The translations under genes and the position numbers were made by a program. Source: Cryptomeria japonica (taxonomy: Eukaryota > Streptophyta > Pinopsida > Cupressales > Cupressaceae). Taken from it: a stretch of 64,000 bases of DNA. The stretch spans positions 153,717,048 to 153,781,047 of the forward strand of contig NC_081407.1 in NCBI RefSeq assembly GCF_030272615.1, written 5' to 3'. Below the pieces are notes generated by a model. It had not been told where the DNA came from and ran no database searches. It worked only from the letters and a program-made list of their open reading frames with translations. Positions 11,554 through 24,180 of this stretch are shown here, piece by piece. The stretch's first letter is position 1. Each line of letters opens with the position of its first letter.

Positions 11554-12479
11554 CCACCTATTATGCCCAGTTCTCCAACCGTTAGTTCATATTGAACTTG
11601 AAGGTCAAGTGCACACACCATGGAAATGTCTATGTATTGCACATTTGTCCCACAAATATCAGTGACTAAAGGTGGCTATTGGGATGTTACTCTTTCTATT
11701 TTTGGTAGTGTAACACACCTTTGCACTTGCACCGACATCAAGAAAAATGCCAATGCTGAAAAATTACCTTTTGCCTTCATTCCTTCTCTTTGAAACCCTT
11801 GGGAAACTCCATTATTGCATTCTAAAAACTTTTTAAGGCATTTTTACACTTCTTGAACATTTCTATACTATAGCAACTACTATTATCGTATTTACTCTTC
11901 TCATAGCATCACCATCTCGCCATCTTCCATCATCATTCAATGAAGCTCTATCAACTTGGAGATTTCTACCATTCTTCACTTCAATAAGTCATTTCGCTTC
12001 TAAGTTTGAAGGAGGGTAACTCTCTAGGTTATCTTGCATTTCATTTATTGTCTCTTGAATTAAGCATATCATTTATTTCATTTTATTCGTCTTATCTACA
12101 ATCCTATTTATAGGCTATCTATGGAGGTGGAAACACCAAAGTGGGGGTTTGATCGAGGCAAAACTCTAAGTATAATCATTCCAACAAAAGATTATGTGTG
12201 TAGGTTCCAGTGGAGAAGATTAGTGTTCTTGTTGGATCTTCATTTCTTGGATTATGATAAAATATTCCTTTCATCCTATTTTTTAATTGTTTTACTTCTG
12301 TTATGTGCTTTACATTTCTCTATTTTCAATGTATTTAGTTTACATAATATAGTGCATGTTATTTTGTTTAATCTGAGTGGAGTAGTGGGACTCAAATCTT
12401 CGAAGGGTTTGATTACTCTTCATAGCGTGTATTTTTCACACTCTACAATAATGTTGCAATCTTGAGAACACCCAATCCC
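11554..12479. other. Spacer without a supported gene
   Basis: This is AT-rich sequence. The 114-codon + strand frame at 12121-12465 is hydrophobic because the sequence is T-rich and has no recognisable domain. It lies where the C-terminal part of the neighbouring minus-strand gypsy integrase would be, but I could not recognise a chromodomain. Confidence 0.4.
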
Positions 12480-12905
12480 CCACTTCAAAGATTATTTCAC
12501 TGTGATGTTGATTCACTTGTTGCTTCATTCAATTTTGTGCCATGGTCAAATTCTCCTTGAATCCTGCAAGTTCTTGTTGTTGATGAAGCATGCGATCCTC
12601 CACTGCTTGAAATTTTGGTGACATTATCAATGATGATGTGATGGAAGGAGGTTGACACCCATATAGTGCCATGAAAGGAGACTAATTTGATGAGCAATGG
12701 AATAAAGTGTTGTACCACCATTCTACCAGTGGTAGCCAATCTACTCATTGTGATTACTTGTCTAAAGTAAAACAATGTAGATATCCTTCCAAAAACCCAT
12801 CAAAAACCTCAGTTTGTCCATCAAATTGTGAATGACATGAAGAACTATGAGCCAATTGAGTTCCCAAACATGAGAATAAATATGTCCAAAAGTTACTTCT
12901 AATGA
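12480..12905 (-). pseudogene. Ty3/gypsy integrase C-terminal fragment
   Basis: Minus-strand reading gives DGQTEV near 12825, then WLPLVEWWYNT, SPFMALYG and QPPSI (about 12630-12760), then a Gln-rich segment with KENLTMAQN and VNQHHSE (about 12500-12580). This is the order of the integrase core end and C-terminal region of chromovirus-type Ty3/gypsy elements. Stops and at least one frame change interrupt it, and upstream pol is not visible beyond the repeat starting at 12911. It is an inactive fragment. Confidence 0.75.
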
Positions 12906-12910
12906 AATAA

Positions 12911-13034
12911 CTTGCACATATGAGGAAGATGATACAAAATATGCTACAAATAATTTATGTTAGTTGAACGTAATAAGCCACTTCAAGGGGGAAAACCTCC
13001 CAATATCTCCAATGAGAACACACTTCACAATATG
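12911..13034. repeat. Direct repeat, copy 1 (partner 13814-13936)
   Basis: About 124 bases beginning cttgcacatatgaggaag and ending acacacttcacaat match 13814-13936 at roughly 80 percent. Their starts are 903 bases apart. The pair may be old LTR-like ends or a duplicated segment; no terminal TG/CA or target duplication was found. Confidence 0.7.
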
Positions 13035-13813
13035 ATTAACCTTGGTTGCTTGAGACATCCTTTCTTGATCCATTCATATAAGCAGTTAACATGCTCTTTA
13101 TGTTGGATAATTCTACTCCCATGCTTTGCATATCTCCTCGTAATCTATGTATATCCCCTTTCACTGATGAAATTTCTTCCTTAACCTTACTTATTTATTC
13201 ATTAAGAATAACATCCTTTATTGTTCCCTCATCCTTATCAAGAAAATTTTTCAGTGTGGCAAAATTCTTTTGCCTCCTATAGAAGGCCTCATCATGTGAC
13301 AAAAAATAAGAATTTTGCAATAAATCACACAAATAAAATATAAACGATCTGAAACTTCTATTGTAACTTTCTAGGGTCAAAATAACACTTACCTAGAAAA
13401 ATCCCCACGCAATTGGGCAGATTTGTAGCCTTAAACGTGAAATTATTAGAAACCCTAATTTCACAATAAGCCACTTATTTTTGCTCTGGTTCCTTTGAAA
13501 ATTGGATCGTATACTTTGAAACAACCTTCTAAAAAACCCTTTAAAATTTAGGAATAAAATCACTAAGATCTAAAAGAAACGTGCTTCATAAAATTGGCCT
13601 AAAACCCTAATTTTGTAATAACTCGCTCAATTCTACTCTAATGGTCCTAAAAATTGGATTGCAGGTTCTCCAATATAGTCTTTAAAAGCCCTTTAAAAAA
13701 AAAATCACTCCAATTTGAAAGATATGTAATTTCCAAAATGACCTCCAAAATTGACGAAAATGACTTGCCTTTACAGTGCCAAGATCATGCTCTCACACCA
13801 CTTGTATTAAAAA
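13035..13813. other. Spacer between the direct repeats
   Basis: No coding frame above background. It contains repeated phrases around 'aaaccctaatttcacaataagccact' type sequence near 13450 and 13600, suggesting internal duplication. Confidence 0.35.
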
Positions 13814-13936
13814 CTTGCACAAATGAGGAAAATAATATGAAGTATGTTGCAAATACTTTATAATAGCTAAAAGTAGTAAGCCACTTCGAGGGGGCAAAAC
13901 TCCAAATATCACTAATGAGAACACACTTCACAATGT
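13814..13936. repeat. Direct repeat, copy 2 (partner 12911-13034)
   Basis: Matches 12911-13034 with scattered substitutions and small gaps, in the same orientation. Confidence 0.7.
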
Positions 13937-14920
13937 GCTGATAAATTAAGACTCACTACCTCCTATATATATACCCTATTTATGCATAAGATATCACCTA
14001 AGCCGACCTAAATATGACTATAAAGGCCTAAGGCTAACTTAGCTAACTAAATAGCAATGTAATAATGATAATATGATTTAATTAGGGGTTAAGGTAGCCA
14101 CAAGCCAAGTACTCATAACCATATGTATACTCTAGGATTAAGGGTGTAACAATTAATTCTAGAATTGTTTGACATAATCAAAAGAAATTAAAGATCACAT
14201 TCTAAATAAAATTGAAATTATTGAATCATATTTTAAAAAAAATTAAAATTGTTACAAAATATTCTTTTAATTAATTATAAATAAATTACAAATTTATATC
14301 AAATAAAAAAATATTATATACATTTTGCAATTATATTGAAAATTAAAATTAAATAACATCCTTTTTCTCATTGCTATTTACATTAAATTTAGTTTATATA
14401 TAAAAAATAAAATTTTAATTCACAATATATTAAAAATTATATGGGAAAATTGATAAATTGCATATAACTTTGTAATGGCATCACGATACCTCCCGCTTTC
14501 ACTACAATGCTACAATTCTAGAAGAATTTTATTCCTTTAGAAGACACCTCCAGACTCTTCACAGAAGAAACGTACTTCTTTTGAGCATTCTTTCACATTT
14601 AACATTTTCAAACATCCAGGGGGGCTGTATTCAACTTTTTCCAATTCTCTGTTTCATATTTTTGAGCTTTCAAAAGAATCCAGTGTACTTCAAGTCGAGG
14701 AATTGAAATCTAACTCCTTAAGACTACAAATCCTTTAATAGTTATTATACGCGCTCGGGGATTGTATAGCTATGGACGGGAAGAGATATTGGGGTTATGT
14801 CAATGCAAGCTTCTCTTTTTATTAGCCCAGACTTGATTTTGAGCATTGCGCAGGATTTGTACAAGAGTCGGTTGCACCGTCCCTGTTGTTTTCTGTATTC
14901 CCGCATTCTGAACGTTACCG
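13937..14920 (+). promoter_or_regulatory. Upstream flank and probable 5' UTR/promoter of the ZPR1 gene
   Basis: 13960-14460 is very AT-rich. From about 14480 the base composition becomes more balanced, and GC-containing sequence (acgcgctcgggg near 14750) leads to the start codon at 14921. The core promoter and transcription start lie somewhere in 14450-14900 by inference; I cannot place a TATA box with confidence. Confidence 0.4.
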
Positions 14921-15040
14921 ATGAGTAAGGAAGGAGTTATCGCTGATGTTGGAAGAGCAGCAGAGGCAGTTTCCGCTGATGAAGAAGCAGCCAATCCACT
15001 TCACCAAATCGAGAGTCTCTGCATGAGATGTCGAGAAAAT
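14921..15040 (+). CDS. ZPR1: ZPR1-type zinc-finger protein, exon 1
   Basis: ATG at 14921 opens a 40-codon exon, reading MSKEGVIADVG through ESLCMRCREN and stopping at a GTGAG donor (15041). It carries the first CxxC pair of the N-terminal C4 zinc finger (SLCMRC, Cys34 and Cys37) and the DVG...EAVSADEEA lead that typifies plant ZPR1 proteins. ZPR1 binds translation elongation factor eEF1A and moves between cytoplasm and nucleus; this is family knowledge. The residue after the pair is Arg where Gly or Glu is commoner. The exon joins in phase 0 to 37649, across 22.6 kb packed with transposons. A pseudogene fragment is the alternative, but all five exons keep frame and splice sites. Confidence 0.88.
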
Positions 15041-16915
15041 GTGAGATTGGCTAAATAATAAATTAGCGTTATATTTCTTCAATGATTGTTGTTGTATTCC
15101 GACTGAACTAATTTTAAGCAGTCACGATTTTAAAGGTTAAATAGAAATATGCACTGCATTTTGGAACACGAACCTAAATAGCTGTGATAGGAATAATGCT
15201 CTTTTTTTCTGTTGCAGCTGTTTAAGTTCAAGGCAAGCAATCAACATCCCCCCATATGTTTATTTAAAAAAAGCGTTTTTAAGAGATTGCTTCCATTAAT
15301 TCATCACTTTTGTCATAAATAATAGGGTTTTGATTCTAGAGTTGTCACTGGCATGTGTTTTGTGTTTTGGGTGGTGTTTTACTGGGTAAGGTTTGTCTTT
15401 GTCAGTGGCTGCCTTTCCTTTTTGGCAGAGTAAAATTTGTGTACATATTTTACACACTTTTTGCTGGCTCATGGGAAACAAGGCTTACTGAGTATCTGGT
15501 TAGGTGCTCCCAAGGGCAATTTCTTTGTTTCTGGCTCGGTGCCAGGTCCTCCATTAATAAAGGATTTAAGCATTATAACTTAAGCAAGTTTTTGTATAAC
15601 TAGGGCAGTTTTTTTAATTCTTAGAAACATTTTTGCACGTTGGCAATCACTATATTATTCTTGATTGGAATGACCGCAAAGAGATTGGGGAAATCGCATG
15701 CATTTTTGGTTTGTTGAAAGAAGTTGGGTAGTCAAGGCACATTATCTGCCTACTTACACTATTATTGTGTACACAACAACACTCATGGCTTATACTTTAG
15801 AACTAATGAACACTAAATTAGCATGCCCGAATTTAGCAAATCCACAAAAATTCCGTTTCATTCATTCATTTACATGGATAATCCAGATTACAAATCAGGC
15901 TCACAATGGAAGATAAACTACAGAATTGTATTTATATCACAGAAATGCTTTGCAAAATGCTGCTACAACAACAATAATAGATTGAAATACAACAATTGCA
16001 ATAATAATAGAAGTAGAACTCTTGGTTGCACATTCACTACAACAAACTGAGGATACGATGCTTGCTGATAAGATAGCTTAGATTACAGATCATCTATTAA
16101 ATCAAATGGGACTATAAAATGTTACAATATGCTGCTACAACAGCTATCGCAAACATGACTTCTGAGTGAGATTGTTCCTTTTGACCATAGGGGGATGCCC
16201 TTTGACGTGTGAGATTTAAAGCGTTTTTGTCCTTCAACCCCTTGCAAATGTGGGTTTTCATCCACTGATCTAGATGCTTGAACACGTGCTCACAATAAGT
16301 TCTGGTTAGGGTTTTTATATTCAATAATGATCTTTCTGTTTAGACTTGAATTCTTAATAGCTCAAAGAGAAATGTTGAAACTTGCATTAACTGCTAATAT
16401 TTAGAGATTGGTATGCGTTAGAGAATGCCGTACCAAATGGCATCATTTTTCCCTTAAATGATACTTGAAATTGCATCACATATTTCTGGATGAACCTAGG
16501 ATGCACAGGGGAAAGTTTTCTGTGACTTGCAAATGTACTTCGTAATAATGGAAGCTAAGGCCACATCTTCATTTGTAGCATTGGAGGTACATGTGGATCC
16601 ATGTTCTCATTATTAAATGATTTTCTTATGCCCATGGAAAACCTTCTAAAATATGCGTCATCCTTTGGAGCATTAAATGCTGTTCGGTTGTGCAAGGAAG
16701 TTGCTGAGGTGAATAGTGAAAAAGGGTAGGAGTTTTAGAGTTAACGAGTCAGAGACACTTCATGACTCTTACCATTGGTCAGATATCTGATGTTAGGTAG
16801 GAAGCATGACAACAAGGACAAGCTCAAAACTTTGACAAGGCAAGGGAAAAGAGTGGGGTTTAATGGAAGAGGATGATGGGATGAACAAGTTTGATAGCCT
16901 ACCTAGCATACACAA
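15041..16915. other. Intronic spacer without recognised elements
   Basis: I see no supported gene, RNA or repeat here beyond a short CAA/AATAAT-rich stretch near 15965-16015. Small frames of 60-82 codons show no motif. Confidence 0.45.
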
Positions 16916-17046
16916 ATTAAATAATAATATGTAGAAAATATGCCAAGAGATATCCTTCTCGAGGCACCTATTTTCTTCAATTTCTAAGGTACAATAGGCG
17001 CCTTGACAAAGATATCTCTGTGAATTTTACATATATTATTATTTAA
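16916..17046. mobile_element. Foldback/MITE-like inverted repeat
   Basis: Two arms of about 57-61 bases (16916-16976 and 16990-17046) are imperfect reverse complements: both read attaaataataatat at the outside, gagatatc in the middle and ggc(a/g)cctatt near the loop. The loop is only about 13 bases. Such a compact hairpin is typical of a small non-autonomous DNA element or an inverted duplication; no target duplication was established. Confidence 0.7.
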
Positions 17047-17551
17047 TATATGTATTCTAGTTATAAGTTATTAAATAAAAAATGGAATTCAACTGTACGA
17101 TGCCTGGAAATATAATCATAATCTGTTTTAAGAGAATTGTATTATATATAATTATGATCCATCATTTGTACACATCAAAAAATGGACGATCTTTAAATTC
17201 TTATTCATGCTTTCTCTTCTCTAGTGATGAATATATCATCCAAATTGGTCTCAGGTTTTTTAACTTGGAGACTAATGAATATTTGGGAACAAAAGAAAAC
17301 AATTTTTAAACATTCGCATATTACGAGAGGAAGTTCTAAAAACAGGACAATATGTTAACACAATTTACATTGTTTCAATAAGTATGTATTGATGACATCA
17401 AACTTTCTCAAATTGGTTTAATGATATCACATCAACTGGAACAACTTACAAAAGTGGATTTTACAGGAAAGAAGACTAGCTTATGTTGGAAGACAAACTT
17501 GAAACTATCAAACATAAAGGACAGAAACTTCTTAATTGAAGTTATAAACAT

Positions 17552-18640
17552 CTAAAATGTAGAACTTTGACTGTCAGATGCCAATGTTTCTGTAGGATTG
17601 GTATTGCCCAGGATTTCTGATATGGTATATGTTAAATTGAAAGCAGCTGCAACTCCCATAATAGATGTCTTGAGGTTCTCCAAGGCATTGGCTACATCTC
17701 TCACGGAAGGTCATTCTCTTGGTGATTCACTACTACAGAGCAAACCAACATAAACGAAAGAAATAAGACATTTATTGTCCTCCATGTTTTCATTCACATC
17801 TCTCAATAGCTCACTATCAACAATTCATGCCAGTCTGTTTGGAAAAGCTGATCTCACCCGCTTTTGCAAGCTCATGTCTCCCACAAACATGTCATCACTT
17901 GGCCTCTTCCTTGTAACCATCTCTAATATCAGAATCTGAAACTATAAACATCTCCCCTTATAGAAACACTCCCACCCAATCCGTGCTCTGCAATCAATTT
18001 TATTCATTAATTTCTTAAAAAGCTAATAAAGAAAATGATAATGTCAAATATAAAGAAAAAACAAAAAATGTTACCTGGAGCAATATATCCAATAGATCCT
18101 TTGAGTGCAGATGTTGTTGTACTGAGTGAATCTATGGAATTTGTTCTGGTTAAAGAGGATATACCAAAAGCAGTGATGAGGGCTGTCACGTTGGTATCCA
18201 AGATCGCATTGCTAGGTTTTAAATCACAGTGCACAAAGGACAATCATGATGCAAATATTCCATGCCATGGGCTACATCTACAGCAATGCTCAAACACTCA
18301 TTCAAACCCAATTTACAATAGCCCTCATCATCCCTGTTAGGGTGCAAATGTTTTCCAAGCTCTCATGACATGCAAATTGAAGAACGAAACCTTTGGAGTT
18401 GGGGTACAAAAATGCACTTATTATTCTGATGAGGTTACGGTGCCAAATCCTTCCTAAGAATTTGCACTTTCTCTTAAAACTCTTAAGTGCTTCTTCATTT
18501 TGCAAATTAAGAGTCTTGATGGCAATTATTTTGCCATCCCTCAAGATGCATTCGTAGACAGATTCAAAATTACCTGCTCTGAGCAAGTTTGACTTATCAA
18601 ATCTATTAGAGTCATGTAATTACACAGTCCATAATTTTAG
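17552..18640 (-). pseudogene. LRR receptor-like kinase, kinase-domain pseudogene
   Basis: Read on the minus strand, the N-lobe (18586-18302) shows FDKSNLLRAGNFESVY (glycine loop), IAIKTLNLQ (the lysine) and KFLGRIWHRNLIRIISA. The C-lobe (18243-18075) shows FVHCDLKPSNAILD, AFGIS and GSIGYIAP. An 87-bp intron (17988-18074) splits the conserved APE glutamate codon, as in Xa21/EFR-type kinases, and exon 2 (17987-17552) reads LGGSVSIRGDVYSF...MVTRKRPSDDMFVGD...QKRVRSAFP and DVANALENLK. It is broken: a one-base loss near 18225 just before the HCD loop, DFG changed to AFG, and three in-frame stops in exon 2. It lies antisense inside intron 1 of ZPR1. Confidence 0.88.
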
Positions 18641-18758
18641 TTTTTTCCATCAAATCTAAATTTTGCAATGACAAGATTTCGATAAGAAAATATTTGATAG
18701 CTGAGCCTTTAAAAAATTAAGCTTGAGGGATGAACTAATTGTTGCCTTGAAAGTTTGG

Positions 18759-19277
18759 GAGGCTGAAAAGTTAAAGAAGCTGAAACTGATGAAAATTGAT
18801 TTAATGATAAAGGCAAAAGAGAAAGAGAGTAAAGAAAGAAATGGCATACCTAGAATGAGCAATGCGTCGAGAAAAGCTCCAAGAACAGGCAAAAGCAGGC
18901 CTCCTATGATACCAGAAAAAACCCACAACCTCTGCATATTGGCTTAGCATAACATGAGTTAGAGACATGAAATCATTTGAAAAACAGAGATCATTTGCAA
19001 ATTCGGTAATAAAAGGAGAGGCTGAAAAGGGTAAAGAAACTGAAACTGAAGAGCACTGATTCAATGATAAAGGCAAAAGAGAAAGAGAGTAAAGAAAGAA
19101 ATGGCATACCTAGAATGAGCAATGCGTCGGGAAAAGCTCAAGTATGGGCAAAAGCAGGCCTCCTATGATACTAGAAAAAACCAACAACCTCTGCACATTG
19201 GCTTAGCATAACATGAGTTAGATACATAATCATTTAAAAAAGGGAGATCATTTGCAAATTCAGTAATAAAAAGAGAG
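18759..19277 (-). repeat. Tandem duplication (259 bp x2) of receptor-kinase membrane segment
   Basis: Copies 18759-19017 and 19018-19277 are nearly identical in order, both containing ataaaggcaaaagagaaag and agaatgagcaatgcgtcg. On the minus strand the first copy encodes a hydrophobic stretch, SGIIGGLLLPVLGAFLDALL, that looks like the transmembrane helix preceding the kinase domain in LRR receptor kinases. It lies just upstream of the kinase pseudogene in its reading direction, so it is probably part of the same dead gene. Confidence 0.75.
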
Positions 19278-22200
19278 AGACAGAGACATACAGAAAAATA
19301 CCATGCACAGCAAATAAGGAGAATGCATCAGATCACAGATACCGGGATTATGCCTCCTATTTGGGTAATTGATAGTCAAGAATGGAAGTCAATCGTTCTT
19401 ATAACTAACTTGTGCCAATTTCTTGCCTCTCTAAACTGCAATCCTCTTACTCTTGGCTCTGCTATTTCTTGTTTGGAAACTCACAGAAAAAATTCACCAA
19501 ATCTCCATGCCTAACTTCTTCCCAATTGTCTTCTCCTCTTGGCAGCGATTTAGCTCCTTCCTCTTAGGCAGCAATTAATCTGCTCAAACAGTCTTCCATT
19601 CTCGTCAGTTACTAATGCCAACACTCCGCTTACACTCTCGTCAGCTACCATTGCCAGCTGCTGCATGATTGTAATGTCTGCAAGATTTGAAGACCACTTA
19701 GACATCAAATTAAATCACTCATAGTTTTTATTGACACAAGTTCTTTCCACCGTTATATCATTGTAGAATGCCTCTCGGCATAACAAGAGAAGGGAATGAA
19801 GATAGGGGATAGATGTGAGGTATGCTTGGATGGATATGTCTAACACTTTGAAAGGAAGAAATAAAAAGTGGAGTTGGGAGGAAAGGTATGTTGGGATGGG
19901 CAAATGCAAAAGTCTGGTGGGGACCAAGGAAAGGTCAAACATAGGTGGGAAAGCATGCTTGGATGAGGAACTCTGAAACTTCAACGACTAACAAACACTT
20001 AGAAGACTGGGCATGCCTTCATGCTTAGAGACTTAGGGACCTTAGACTAACATAGAGGGAAAGAAGAAGAGCAACAACTGTACAAAATTGGACTAGGGGA
20101 GATGTGTATAATAGGAAATAAGCATTTTAGTCCATAACACAAGTTATTACAAAAAGTGACATGACAAAAACCTATTGTTTTTTAATTTTAAAGTCATTTT
20201 AATAGCATAGAGATACAAAGAGCAAATAAAAATGAGAGCGGGCATTTAGGGGTGGCAGCCCCCAATAGGGTCAAGGGGTAGCACCCCCAGAGCTCTTTGC
20301 CATGATATAGGATAAGGTTGAGGGGTGGGTTCCTTGCTACCAAGCCCAAATTAAAGCCTTTGAAAGCACACAAACCTTCATGGCACATACCATTTTTCAT
20401 GATTTGATTGCTTTAACCAAGCTCCAACGTTCCTCCAAACCTTCCAAAAAAATGCTTGACTTTCACACTTTTAGATTTAAGAGTTTTAAAATTTTTATTC
20501 CTTTTTTTCTCTGATTAATAATTATGTAATATTAGTATAATAAATAGAATAAATGCAAATAAAAAAAAATTAAAATAGAACCAATACAAATTTAAAATAT
20601 ATTATTATACCAAAATATAATTTATTATTTTATTAATAGTAAATATTCAACTTATTAACTTCATATACTAATGAAAATTACTAGATACACCTAAAAATAA
20701 AATTAATTATAAATGATATTTAACTTTATTATTTTATTATATATTATGATGAATAAAAAATATTATGTTATCATTACAGCCAAAAGGTTGGTATATTGAC
20801 TGATAATACGTGGGTTGACCAATTTGACATCCCTGATGGAGATGGGTGTGTCTCTTCTTGGAATATTTTCTTCATGGGATTCCTGCTGGCCTGACTGATA
20901 TTTGTTTGTTCCACCCATTGGACCTACTAAAGCTACATGTGACTGTGTGTGAATGCCCCTCACCCATTGGTTGCAGTTGGGGGAGCATCTACGGGCCCTT
21001 TCCGGCATACAAGTAAGGTCTGAAGTCTGATTGCACTGTCTTCACCATCACATGGGACAAGCCAGAGATTGGAAATTGACCTAAACTTAAAGTCAAAATT
21101 GAAAAGAAGCAGTAAAAAATTGCCAGGGTCCATTACTACATGTGATTTGAGCGTTTTTATTGCAACTTTTTCATTATCATGCTGGTGAAATTGGCAGAAG
21201 AATGTTGACTGTGTTTTATTCAAAAGATCGAATATTTTCTGGGTAAAAAATTGCAAAACCAAATGATCCATGAATTCTATGATTAATTGCAATTATCTCG
21301 CAATTTATGCTTCAATAATTAAAACCTAATTCTATCTTTTTTTTTAATCATTCCCTGAAAGCACGTATTGTATATTGCATTATGAAATAAACTATTACAG
21401 TTGTACATGGGCAGGTAATGCTAGCTGCTTACAAGACAGAAGTGATTAGGGACGATGAACTGCAGACTGCAGTTGATCCCATTTGTAAAGGCTTAATGCC
21501 TTTTAAATACATTTACTCTGGCAACAATATTTGCAGAATCAAGTCTAGTTTAAACATCTGAAACATCCCATATTTACATAGATAATGAATAATATTCGAT
21601 AAATATTTCTGTATCTGATACTCAGAGTTTACCTTTTCAACTTTTAGGTTTTTGCCTGAGACACATTTTTGTTGTGTTTTGCTTTCGTGTGTTTGGTGCT
21701 GGATATTTTTGGCAGTCAACAAGGCTCCTTTGCTGTATCACAGAACCTTGACTTGTTCCATCTCCATGAATTTGAGCAACATGGATGGTAGCAGTGACAA
21801 TAAATTTCAACTTAAAGTTATGCACTAGATGATGAGCATGATCTAGCAACTTATGAAAAAAACTCTTGATAAGCCAGCAACACTGTTCCATCAGCCATTA
21901 TGATTGGCCAATCTGCTTTCAAGTTTTACACCAAGGAATCAATTACTTTTTTTGATGGCACAATCAACAGGGACCAACTGATGTTTGAATACACAGCTAT
22001 TGTCCATATTTCAAACCTCAGGGAATGCTCACAAAACCAGAATGGATTATTGTTATTGAGGTTCATACGGACGATCTAGTCCTCACTTGATGGTAGCCTC
22101 ATGTCCGACTTTTGGCTGCAACTAAGCTGCCCATCTTTGACAATTGGGCATCCTACAAATAAACTTCTGAGGAATTGGTATTCCCTGTCAGGAGTACGAA

Positions 22201-22538
22201 GGTGTTACCACAGTGCATCATCTTATTCTTTGTTATGCATTTGGACTCTTGATCTGACAACACATTGACCACTTAAGAAGCTTCTCCACGAATTTGGGAT
22301 GTTTTGATATTGTTCTGTCCTTTAAATCAAGTTCATCTCAAGGCTGTTTCTTCAGAACATGATGCAGTTGGAGCTTTTTACTTTCATTCTATTGGAGCAT
22401 GCCATCCAACTTGCTTCAAAGATTGGGAATTATTATAAGAAGCTCCACGAAGGGCTCAGTTCCTTTGTCAAAAAACTCAACAGGAGTTTTTATGCTTACC
22501 ACAAGGCCACTAGACAGAGAAGGCAAATTCTTTTCTAG
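19278..22538. other. Intronic spacer, no supported gene
   Basis: 20160-20400 is a more GC-rich island (gggtggcagcccccaatagg and gtagcacccccag) resembling LTR-type sequence, followed by an AT-rich stretch at 20440-20770. 22330-22530 has an open frame with YYKKLHEGLSSFVKKLNRS that directly precedes a gypsy protease relic and could be the end of its gag, but I do not recognise it. Confidence 0.35.
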
Positions 22539-22599
22539 GTGAGTGAAACCTCACGAGCTAAAGATCCAAATATATATTATCCCATCCTGACATTGCTAA

Positions 22600-22992
22600 T
22601 CATCAATGATTTTTCTGCCAATGATAGGGAAGCTCTGTTTACTCATAGCCGGCAAGTCAAAGGTGGATTATTGAGTTCCTTTGAAGTTGACAATAGCAGT
22701 CGGAAGAATTGGGTTCCTTTGAAGTTGATGGATGATCTTGAGTTGCCCACTCTAGCACATCCATACCCATACTACCTGCGATGGGTTGAGTAAAAGGGAC
22801 ATTGCAACCTCTTGTCTTGTTAGTGTTTGTTATATTTGCCATTGATTGATTCTAAGTCAAATGATTTTGAAGTCATTCTATTTGATTGATGCAGCATGAT
22901 ATGGGGGGCTCCTTATCATAATGATTGCAAGGCTATCTATGATGACTTCCGTAAGACCTTTTGACTATGCAAGGACAATGAGGTGTATGAAT
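22600..22992 (+). pseudogene. Ty3/gypsy aspartic protease remnant
   Basis: The frame 22539-22793 reads REALFTHSRQVKGGLLSSF, then VDNSS in the position of the protease active-site D-[ST/S]-G, then LELPTLAHPYPYYLRWVE. After a stop it continues with IWGAPYHNDCKAIYDDF (about 22895-22945) and DNEVYEFIPC. This matches the layout of the plant gypsy protease (RCxVxGKV...VDxGS...LP...HPxPYxLxW...LLGRPWxxD) that lies between gag and reverse transcriptase. Stops and the active-site change mark it as dead. Reverse transcriptase was not recognised downstream. Confidence 0.65.
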
Positions 22993-23806
22993 TCATACCA
23001 TGCATAAATTCTGGGATCTCTGATAGGCAGCATATACAAGTTGATTTCAACACTTTTTTTTCAAGGTATTGCTCAGGTAGCAGATAGGTCTAGATGATAC
23101 CACCCCAAACAATCAAGTCTCTTGTGGAAGCATCTTGCTGTACTTCAGTTCTCACCCGTTGACTTGCAACAACCATTTGAGGTCAAGGTTTCTGCTTCCA
23201 GTTTTTAATAGGCACAATACTTAAGTAGGGAGGACATTCAATGGCTGAGCATGCAAAGTTCTTGTCCCAAGCCAATTGAAATTATGGTTTTCAACTTTTG
23301 ATTCCTTCTGAAATTTTGATGGGTTTCTAGGCATAAATATGTCTGACCAACAGATTGAGCAAGATAAAGCTTCTTCCGTTGTGCAGGTTTTGGCAGAGAT
23401 TCTTGCCTAAATTTTGAAAATTCCTCACCAAACGCAAGATAAATTGAACCATTCCATGATTGTAATAAGGCGTCTCATCTTTCCGAAGGAAGTATTAAGT
23501 TAATCACTTTTCTTATGGTCAGTCTAACCCTTTTACAATGGGAAACAAAAAGATGGTTGAATGTTGAGACAATTGTGAGAAATTGGACATCTAGTGGAGG
23601 ATTCTTTTGTGCAATGATTATGAATGTGCTCTTGTAAGATTTTGGAATAATCAGTGACCATATATTGTGAGAAGTTGAGAATGGTTCTTTTATTTACCAA
23701 ATATGTCACTACTATATATTTAAAAAAACACATTGGACATATATTAAAAAAAATTAAAATGACTAAATAACTCTCAAGTAAATAAAATAAAATAAAATCA
23801 CTACTA
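22993..23806. other. Intronic spacer next to the gypsy relic
   Basis: Probably decayed continuation of the gypsy element, but no reverse-transcriptase or integrase motif could be read in any frame. Confidence 0.35.
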
Positions 23807-24180
23807 GATTTTTGTGTGTTATTGGCTCATAGGGTCAAGAGCTAAAGCTCCTTGACGGGTTTCCAAGTACTAGTCCTTCTAGAAGTGATGGATCCAAATT
23901 TTGGAATCAAGCAGGGTCTAGTTTTCATTGGCCAGAATTTTTGAAAGCAAATTTCGACATTTTGATGAGAAAAACCCTAAACAGCTATCCCCGAATGCTA
24001 AATATTGGCATTATTACGTATTGCATGTGTGAAGTTTGCAGCAACAAAGAAAGTTGGAAAGCTGAAAAATGCAATTTGTGTGCAAGAGTCAAAACAACAT
24101 AGACAACATGATTGATTAGGAAAAGGATTTTCTTGTGTTATTCGGTCATGGGTTCAAGGGCTAAAGCTCCTTGTAGGGTC
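23807..24180. repeat. Pair of 54-bp direct repeats 320 bp apart
   Basis: 23807-23860 and 24125-24179 share a core tgtgttattnggtcat followed by gagctaaagctcctt. They are in the same orientation. The nested agctaaagct is nearly palindromic. Origin unknown. Confidence 0.6.

Noticed and set aside
8802-11849. Alternative LTR with CTTCT duplication
   Set aside because: Many start and end choices were scanned, so a single 5-bp match is weak. The CCTTG pair is slightly better placed but also weak.
22330-22530. Independent gene with LHEGLSSFVKKLNRS
   Set aside because: It directly precedes a gypsy protease and has no start or splice context; at best it is the end of that element's gag.
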